Assembly: GCA_024640485.1 (NCBI GenBank)
Contig: JAHEEY010000025.1
Span: 1-20,040 of the forward strand
Direction: 5' to 3'
DNA length: 20,040 bases
Source: Chloroflexota bacterium
GTDB taxonomy: Bacteria; Chloroflexota; Anaerolineae; Promineifilales; Promineifilaceae
Shown: positions 15,403 through 20,040 of the stretch, piece after piece
How the letters are laid out: the number at the start of each line of letters is the position of its first letter
How positions within the stretch are numbered: the first letter of the stretch is position 1
Program-made: the position numbers and the translations under genes
Notes under the pieces: model-generated
The model's database searches: none
Seen by the model: only the letters and a program-made list of their open reading frames with translations
What the model was told of the DNA's origin: nothing

Positions 15403-15432
15403 GTGCGCCGGGCTGGTCCCACCGCCGGGCAC
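15403..15432 (+). repeat. Hairpin upstream of acsE
   Basis: GTGC-G-CCGG (15403-15411) pairs with CCGGGCAC (15425-15432) with one bulged G, and GGT/ACC can pair inside the loop. No T-run follows. It resembles the hairpin before acsV in GC-rich make-up and place, about 30 bases before the acsE start, and may be a processing or translation-tuning element. Confidence 0.4.
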
Positions 15433-15463
15433 ACGGCAAACGAATTTAGGAAAGGAAGGAACG

Positions 15464-16396
15464 ATGTATATTATTGGCGAGAATATTCATATCATTTCAC
15501 CCAAAGTCAAAGACGCGCTGCGGGCGAAAGATGCCAGCTTCTTCCAGGAACTGGCCATCAAACAGGCTGAGGCCGGGGCCAGCTGCCTGGACCTCAACCT
15601 GGGGCCGCGCAAGAAGGATTGGGAAGAGGTGTTCCCCTGGATGGTGAAGACGGTAGAAGCGGTCTCCGACCTGCCCCTCTGCTTTGACAGCACCAACCTG
15701 TTGGGGATCGAAGCGGGCTTGAAGAGCGTCACCAAAGCGCAGCCGATCATCAACTCCACCTCCGCCGAAGCGGAACGGCTGGCCAATGTGCCCCCGCTGG
15801 CCAAGAAATACAACGCCCGGCTGATCGCCCTGACCATGGGCAAGAGCGGCATCCCGGTCAGCGCCGACGAACGGGTCAACATCGCCCTGGAAATCTTGAT
15901 CCCCCGGGCGCTGGAGCTGGACTTCCCCATCAGCGACCTGATCATCGACCCGCTGGTGCTGACGGTATCCGGCTGCCAGGAATACTGCCCCGAGCTGATC
16001 GAAGCGGTGCGCACCATCCAGTACGCCTGGGACCCGCCCCCGCCCATCTCGGTAGGGCTATCCAATGTCTCCAACGCCGTGCCTCACAAGAACCGCCCGA
16101 TCATCAACCAGGTATACTGCGCCATGCTGATGGGCGCCGGCCTCAACATGATGATCGCCGACCCGCTGGACCAGGGTCTGATGGAGACGATCCGCATCCT
16201 GGAAGAGCGGGACGAGAGCAGCAATGCCGGCCAGCTGTATCTGAAGATCCACGACCGGGTGGCGGCGATGGAAGAGCCCCAGTTCGAAGACGTGGACATG
16301 TCTGATCCGGAGCAGGCGGCGATTTGGAAGACGGTTCAGATTTTATACAACAAAGTGATTTACGCTGATTCCTATCTCGAGCAAGCGGCTGTGTAA
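15464..16396 (+). CDS. acsE: Methyltetrahydrofolate:corrinoid iron-sulfur protein methyltransferase
   Basis: A 310-aa TIM-barrel enzyme that moves the N5-methyl of methyl-THF to Co(I) of the CFeSP, joining the methyl and carbonyl branches. Pterin-binding elements are visible: LDLNLGPRKKDW near residue 43, D75 in CFDSTN, N97 in PIINS, D162 in IIDPLVLTVSG and N201 in GLSNVSNAVP. These match the pattern I recall from Moorella AcsE. That enzyme has about 262 residues; the extra length here is an insertion at about 246-286 (acidic, ERDESSNAG ... EDVDMSDPEQ) before the usual ending WKTVQILYNKVIYADSYL. GGAAAGGAAGG before the ATG is a good ribosome-binding site. The acs operon probably ends here. Confidence 0.95.
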   Translation: MYIIGENIHIISPKVKDALRAKDASFFQELAIKQAEAGASCLDLNLGPRKKDWEEVFPWMVKTVEAVSDLPLCFDSTNLLGIEAGLKSVTKAQPIINSTSAEAERLANVPPLAKKYNARLIALTMGKSGIPVSADERVNIALEILIPRALELDFPISDLIIDPLVLTVSGCQEYCPELIEAVRTIQYAWDPPPPISVGLSNVSNAVPHKNRPIINQVYCAMLMGAGLNMMIADPLDQGLMETIRILEERDESSNAGQLYLKIHDRVAAMEEPQFEDVDMSDPEQAAIWKTVQILYNKVIYADSYLEQAAV

Positions 16397-16469
16397 AACA
16401 GACCCACTGGTTTTTTCGCGCCCGGCACAAGGACGCCATCGGCGCAGCCGTATGCTGCAGGAAGTTTCA

Positions 16470-16498
16470 GTGAAACGTTCTGTGATTCCCACTATTAA
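16470..16498 (+). promoter_or_regulatory. Weak candidate promoter for the malic enzyme operon
   Basis: GTGAAA (16470-16475) and TATTAA (16493-16498) are 17 bp apart and each match consensus at 4/6. A start near 16505 would fall within the left arm of the hairpin at 16501-16543, trimming its base. The call is tentative; the main support is that a new promoter is needed after such a strong hairpin. Confidence 0.3.
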
Positions 16499-16500
16499 TA

Positions 16501-16554
16501 GGCAGGCATTGGAAAGTCAGTTTCAGACTGTCCACTGCCTGCCGTTTTGTTTTC
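16501..16554 (+). terminator. Intrinsic terminator or attenuator before the malic enzyme gene
   Basis: GGCAGGCA (16501-16508) pairs with TGCCTGCC (16536-16543). Inside, TGGA/TCCA and AGTC/GACT pair in register across two single mismatches, around loop AGTTTCA. This gives 16 pairs, followed by GTTTTGTTTT. It is the best intrinsic terminator in the window. It ends only seven bases before the ribosome-binding site of the next gene, so it either ends the acs operon with the promoter overlapping it, or acts as an attenuator. Confidence 0.75.
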
Positions 16555-16575
16555 ATGACCCAAGGGAGGGCCAAC

Positions 16576-17940
16576 ATGTTAGAACAAGAAAAAGAGAATT
16601 TGGACATTGAATCCCTACTGGCCAAGGCGACCAAGCCGGCCGAAGACGCCATGACGCTGCACCCGTTTTATCAGGGGAAGGTAGAGACCTCCCTGAAATG
16701 CGTGGTGCGCGACATCAATGATTTTGCTATCTGGTATACCCCAGGGGTGGCGGCGCCCTGCAAGGCGATCGAGAAAGAGCCCGATCTGGTCTACGATTAC
16801 ACCAACAAATGGAACACCGTAGCGGTGATCAGCGACGGCACCCGGGTGCTGGGGCTGGGCGATATCGGCCCTAAAGCGGGGCTGCCGGTGATGGAAGGGA
16901 AAGCGCTGCTGTACAAATATCTGGGCGGCGTCGACGGCATCGCCATCATGCTGGACACCAAGGACCCGGACAAGATTATCGACACCGTATTGATGCTGCA
17001 GCCGTCGCTGGGCGGGGTCAATCTGGAAGATTTGTCCCAGCCGAAATGCTTCCGCATCCTGGATACCCTGCGGGAGAAAGCGGAGATCCCGGTGTGGCAT
17101 GATGACCAGCAGGGGACCGCAACGGTGACCCTGGCGGGGCTGATCAACGCCCTGAAGCTGGTGGGCAAGAAGATGGAAGATGTCAGCATCACCTTTGTGG
17201 GCAGCGGCGCTTCCAATGTGGCCTGCTCCCGGCTGATCCACAGCTGGGGAGCCGACCCGGGCAAGACCCGGATGGTGGACAGCCGGGGCATCCTGGGGCC
17301 GTTCCGGACTGATCTGGAGAAACGGAAGGCGGAATATGTGGACAAATGGCGGCTGTGCCAGACCACCAACGCCGAAATGCGCCAGGGAGGCATCGCCGAA
17401 GCGCTGGAAGGGGCCGACGTGCTCATCGCCCTGTCGAAACCAGGGCCGGGGACCATCAAACCGGAGTGGATCGAGCGGATGAACCGGGACGCCATCGTCT
17501 TCGCCTGCGCCAACCCGATCCCGGAGATATGGCCGTGGGAAGCGAAAGCTGCCGGCGCCGCCATTGTGGCCACCGGACGCTCCGATTTCCCCAACCAGGT
17601 GAACAACTCCCTGGGCTTCCCGGGCATCTTCCGCGGCGCCCTGGACGTCCGGGCCAAGACGATCACCGACGAGATGTGCTTCGCGGCGGCGCAGGCGCTG
17701 GCCGACCACATCGGCGACAAGCTGGATGCCGAACATCTGCTGCCCGACATGGAAGATTGGGATGTCTTCGCCCGCGAGGCGGCGGCGGTGGGCATGAAAG
17801 CGCAGGAACAGGGGGTAGCCCGTCTCACCAAGAGCTACGAGGAACTGTATCAGGGGGCCCGGACCATCATCGGCAGATCCCGCCGGATGACCCAGGTCAT
17901 GATGGACGAGGGGCTCATCGCCCCGGCGCCCGAAAGCTAG
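16576..17940 (+). CDS. NAD(P)-dependent malic enzyme, short form
   Basis: A 454-aa oxidoreductase that converts malate to pyruvate and CO2, or the reverse. Motifs: the catalytic tyrosine in WYTPGVAAPC (Y54), GLGDIGPKAGLPVMEGKALL with the catalytic lysine (K109), metal-binding NLEDLSQPKCF and VWHDDQQGT, the Rossmann loop VGSGASNVACSR and CANPIPEIWPWEA, and RSDFPNQVNNSLGFPGIFRG. It lacks the phosphotransacetylase-like C-terminal domain of long MaeB. Cofactor choice is not clear from sequence. The ATG at 16576 follows AAGGGAGG by seven bases; an in-frame ATG at 16555 lies in the terminator tract. The flavoprotein gene follows after ten bases. In context it may carry carbon from acetyl-CoA-derived pyruvate into C4 acids, or supply reductant. 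Confidence 0.93.
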   Translation: MLEQEKENLDIESLLAKATKPAEDAMTLHPFYQGKVETSLKCVVRDINDFAIWYTPGVAAPCKAIEKEPDLVYDYTNKWNTVAVISDGTRVLGLGDIGPKAGLPVMEGKALLYKYLGGVDGIAIMLDTKDPDKIIDTVLMLQPSLGGVNLEDLSQPKCFRILDTLREKAEIPVWHDDQQGTATVTLAGLINALKLVGKKMEDVSITFVGSGASNVACSRLIHSWGADPGKTRMVDSRGILGPFRTDLEKRKAEYVDKWRLCQTTNAEMRQGGIAEALEGADVLIALSKPGPGTIKPEWIERMNRDAIVFACANPIPEIWPWEAKAAGAAIVATGRSDFPNQVNNSLGFPGIFRGALDVRAKTITDEMCFAAAQALADHIGDKLDAEHLLPDMEDWDVFAREAAAVGMKAQEQGVARLTKSYEELYQGARTIIGRSRRMTQVMMDEGLIAPAPES

Positions 17941-17950
17941 GAGGCTCGAG

Positions 17951-18856
17951 ATGTACGACTTGATTGTGATTGGCGGCGGCCCGGCTGGGCTGACCGCGGC
18001 GATTTACGCGATTCGCAAACGGCTGAAGGTGCTGCTGGTTTCCAAGAACCTGGGCGGCAAGACCAACTTCCATCTGGAACTGCCGGACATGGAAAGCCAC
18101 ATGGTGGTCCGCGGCGCCGAAGTGGTGGACAAATTCAAACGAGAACTGGAATACCTCCGCTTTGCCCACCATCTGGAAGGGGCCACCAAGGTCGAAAAGA
18201 GCGACGATGGCTTTGTGGTCCACACCGATGGTGACGGAGAGCTGGAGGCCAAAGCTTTAATCATCGCCACCGGCACCCGGCAGCATCTGCTGGATGTGCC
18301 CGGCGAGCGGGAGTACCTCTCCAAGGGGCTGTGCTACTCGGCGCTGAGCTACGCGCCGCTGTTCATCGAGAAAGACACCGTGGTCATCGGCCCTGGCGAG
18401 CTGGCCCTGCGGGCGGCGGCGGAGCTGGCCACGGTGGCCCACAAGGTGACCGTGGTGGGGCCCTCCGGCGAGGCGCTGCAGACCCCCTTGGGGCAGAAGC
18501 TGAGCCGCTCCGGCAATGTCAAAATCCTGCCGGATTACAAAGTCACCAAGGTGATGGGCAACGGCTTCTGCAGCAAAGTGCGGGTAGCCGGCCCCAATGG
18601 GGAGTCCAGGCTCCTGGAAGCGGACGGCACCTTCATCGAGATGGGGCTGACCCCGATGTCGCAGATGGTGGCGGATCTGGTTGATTTGGATGCCAACGGG
18701 TTCATCAAAGTGGACAACCACGGACAGACCAGCCAGGCTGGGATATTCGCCGCCGGCGATGTCACCGACTCGTTCGCGGAACAGGTATTGGTGGCTATCG
18801 GCGACGGCGCCAAAGCGGCGCTGAGCGCCTTCGACTACCTGCTGCCGACCCTGTAA
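17951..18856 (+). CDS. Thioredoxin-reductase-like FAD oxidoreductase without redox cysteines
   Basis: A 301-aa flavoprotein with the two-domain thioredoxin reductase fold. The FAD loop is LIVIGGGPAGLTAAIYA (residues 4-20), ATGTRQHLLDVPGE follows, and the C-terminal FAD motif is GIFAAGDVTDS. The CATC active site of thioredoxin reductase is SALS here (S130, S133 in CYSALSYAP), so disulfide chemistry is not possible. The second Rossmann loop is GPGELA (147-152), but the HRRxxxR that holds the NADPH phosphate is replaced by VGPSGEALQ. NADH, ferredoxin or flavodoxin as partner is more likely than NADPH; this is inference. AGGAGG overlaps the malic enzyme stop, so both are one operon. A hairpin ends it. 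Confidence 0.88.
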   Translation: MYDLIVIGGGPAGLTAAIYAIRKRLKVLLVSKNLGGKTNFHLELPDMESHMVVRGAEVVDKFKRELEYLRFAHHLEGATKVEKSDDGFVVHTDGDGELEAKALIIATGTRQHLLDVPGEREYLSKGLCYSALSYAPLFIEKDTVVIGPGELALRAAAELATVAHKVTVVGPSGEALQTPLGQKLSRSGNVKILPDYKVTKVMGNGFCSKVRVAGPNGESRLLEADGTFIEMGLTPMSQMVADLVDLDANGFIKVDNHGQTSQAGIFAAGDVTDSFAEQVLVAIGDGAKAALSAFDYLLPTL

Positions 18857-18872
18857 AGGGCTAATTATGCGG

Positions 18873-18927
18873 AAAATGCGGCCCATCGGCCTGAAATCAG
18901 CGATTTCCCGATGGGTCGCACCATTTT
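18873..18927. terminator. Long hairpin after the flavoprotein gene, terminator-like on both strands
   Basis: TGCGGCCCATCGG (18877-18889) pairs with CCGATGGGTCGCA (18908-18920) with one G-U pair, and GAAATC (18893-18898) pairs with GATTTC (18902-18907) around loop AGC, with CCT bulged. AAAA (18873-18876) and TTTT (18924-18927) flank it, so it can end transcription from either side. It separates the malic enzyme operon from the HdrA-like gene. Confidence 0.65.
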
Positions 18928-18929
18928 AG

Positions 18930-18943
18930 GTGACAAATGTCAC
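18930..18943 (+). promoter_or_regulatory. Perfect Crp/Fnr-like operator upstream of the HdrA-like gene
   Basis: GTGACAAATGTCAC is GTGACA and TGTCAC around AA, with the Crp/Fnr register GTGA-N6-TCAC. It is the best copy of the motif found three times before the acs cluster. With TTGTT it forms the block TGTCACTTGTT (18938-18948), also present at 4395-4405. Its centre lies about 42 bp before the inferred transcription start, typical of class II activation. Confidence 0.65.
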
Positions 18944-18972
18944 TTGTTTACATGTTTTCATTGGAGAAAAAT
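18944..18972 (+). promoter_or_regulatory. Candidate activator-dependent promoter of the HdrA-like gene
   Basis: TTGTTT (18944-18949) and AAAAAT (18967-18972) are 17 bp apart, matching consensus at 3/6 and 4/6, in the same geometry to the operator as at 4401-4429. An overlapping alternative is TTTACA (18947-18952) with AATAAC (18970-18975). The leader would be about 140 nt and has no structure I recognise. Confidence 0.4.
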
Positions 18973-19122
18973 AACAGTTATCAGCGGGAATCCTGTTTGA
19001 TGTACTGAAAAGTGAAAACTCTCTAAACCGGTGCGACGGCAGGTCACACCTTTTCCAGCGAAAATATCTGCCATTTACGAAGTGAATATCTCAATCCTGA
19101 GTTCAGTTGTTGGAGAAAGATG

Positions 19123-20040
19123 ATGGTCCAAACCAGTACCAACTCCGCAGAGAAAAAGACCGTCGGGTCAGCAATGGTAGTCGGCGGCGGCATCGCCGGG
19201 ATGCAGGCCTCTTTGGATTTGGCCGACCAGGGGTTCAAGGTTTACCTGATCGAGACCAAGTCGGCCATCGGCGGCAAGATGGCCCAATTGGACAAGACCT
19301 TCCCCACCAATGACTGCGCCATGTGCACCATCTCGCCCAAGCTGGTCGACACCGGCAGGCACCCCAACATCGAAGTGATCACCAACGCCGAAGTGATGGG
19401 CATCGAAGGCAAGGCGGGTGATTTTAAGGTTCAGGTGAAGAGAAAGGCGCGCTATGTCGATGTGGACAAATGCGTGGCCTGCGACGACTGCGCCAAAGCG
19501 TGCCCGGTGACCATCCCCGACCTGTTCAACGAAGGGCTCTCCCCCCGAAAAGCGGTCTACAAACTGTACCCCCAGGCGGTCCCCAACGCTTACGCCATCG
19601 AAAAGCGGGGCACCTCCCCCTGTCAGGACGCCTGCCCTGCCGGACAGAAAGCGCAGGGGTATATCGCCCTGATCGCCGCCGGACGGTACGAAGACGCCCT
19701 GCGGACCATTAAGCTGGACAACCCGTTCCCGGCTATCTGCGGTCGGATCTGCAACCACCGCTGCGAGGACGCCTGCAACCGCGGGCTGGTGGACGAGCCG
19801 ATCAACATCCGGGCGCTGAAACGATTTGTCACCGACCAGGTGTACGCCACCCCGCGCCAGCCGGTGGAACCAGCCAAACGGCTGCATGATAAGAAAGTAG
19901 CCATCATCGGCGCCGGCCCCTGCGGGCTGACCGCCGCTCAAGATCTAGTCCGCTCCGGCTTCGGCGTCTCGGTATTCGAGGCGATGCCGGTCGCTGGGGG
20001 CATGCTCCGACTGGGGGTGCCCGAATACCGGCTGCCGGCG
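19123..20040 (+). CDS. HdrA-GltD fusion FAD/iron-sulfur oxidoreductase, 3' end cut by window edge
   Basis: An open frame of 306 codons to the right edge. It starts like HdrA: Rossmann FAD loop VVGGGIAGMQASLDLADQG (19-37), GGKMAQLDKTFPTNDCAMC (50-68), KLVDTGRHPNI, then an inserted ferredoxin motif C117, C120, C123, C127 (CVACDDCAKACPV) and an HdrA-typical EGLSPRKAVY...PQAVPNAY. At about 163 it changes to a GltD-like module: C167 and C171 (CQDACPAG), C206, C210, C214 and C218 (CGRICNHRCEDAC), and a second FAD loop KVAIIGAGPCGLTAAQDL (258-275) with GGMLRLGVPEYRLPA. HdrA is the flavin-based electron bifurcating subunit; GltD-like modules take electrons from NAD(P)H. GGAG is seven bases before ATG 19123; the adjacent ATG at 19120 is possible. 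It has its own operator and promoter. Confidence 0.9.
   Translation, partial: MVQTSTNSAEKKTVGSAMVVGGGIAGMQASLDLADQGFKVYLIETKSAIGGKMAQLDKTFPTNDCAMCTISPKLVDTGRHPNIEVITNAEVMGIEGKAGDFKVQVKRKARYVDVDKCVACDDCAKACPVTIPDLFNEGLSPRKAVYKLYPQAVPNAYAIEKRGTSPCQDACPAGQKAQGYIALIAAGRYEDALRTIKLDNPFPAICGRICNHRCEDACNRGLVDEPINIRALKRFVTDQVYATPRQPVEPAKRLHDKKVAIIGAGPCGLTAAQDLVRSGFGVSVFEAMPVAGGMLRLGVPEYRLPA

Noticed and set aside
1..20040. tRNA, rRNA, CRISPR arrays, insertion sequences, prophage genes
   Set aside because: I looked for repeat-spacer patterns, transposase motifs, terminal repeats and tRNA-like cloverleaves and saw none; the window reads as stable chromosomal metabolic genes.

Overview
The window is GC-rich bacterial DNA that looks like a Chloroflexota (Anaerolineae-type) chromosome. 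This assignment is inferred, not proven. It rests on a large SARP/BTAD-ATPase-TPR regulator, a small 'LRLWQ' protein of a kind I associate with that phylum, and a bacterial-type acetyl-CoA synthase locus whose gene order differs from that of the Clostridia.

Layout. Positions 1-165 (minus) hold the start of a small hypothetical gene cut by the left edge. Positions 166-536 are a divergent regulatory region. Positions 537-3815 (plus) encode a 1092-aa SARP-like regulator, which converges, with a 20-bp overlap, on a GNAT acetyltransferase (3796-4212, minus). Positions 4213-4555 are a promoter region with a row of Crp/Fnr-like operators.

From 4556 to 16396 runs a plus-strand Wood-Ljungdahl (reductive acetyl-CoA) carbonyl-branch cluster. 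In order it holds a small HMA-fold protein, CO dehydrogenase (acsA/cooS), acetyl-CoA synthase (acsB), a CBS-domain protein, the two corrinoid iron-sulfur protein subunits (acsD, acsC), the corrinoid reductive activator (acsV/RACo), a radical-SAM-like protein that has lost its SAM-cluster cysteines, and methyl-THF:corrinoid methyltransferase (acsE). A strong terminator-like hairpin follows acsE. Then come a malic enzyme and a thioredoxin-reductase-like flavoprotein without redox cysteines, a second hairpin, another Crp/Fnr-like operator, and the start of an HdrA-GltD fusion flavoprotein that runs off the right edge.

How they work together. AcsE moves methyl groups from methyl-THF to the cobamide of AcsCD, and AcsV reactivates cobamide oxidised to Co(II). 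AcsA makes CO from CO2, and AcsB joins methyl, CO and CoA to acetyl-CoA. Malic enzyme links pyruvate and malate. The two flavoproteins plausibly handle low-potential electrons or pyridine nucleotide. The same operator plus -35 block lies before the first gene of the acs cluster and before the HdrA fusion gene, which suggests one regulator controls both carbon and electron modules.

Main points of novelty: the degenerate radical SAM protein, the HMA-fold protein without CxxC that opens the operon, the shared operator, the structured leader before acsD, the doubly degenerate TrxR-like protein, and the HdrA-GltD fusion. No CooC/AcsF-type nickel ATPase gene is present in the window.
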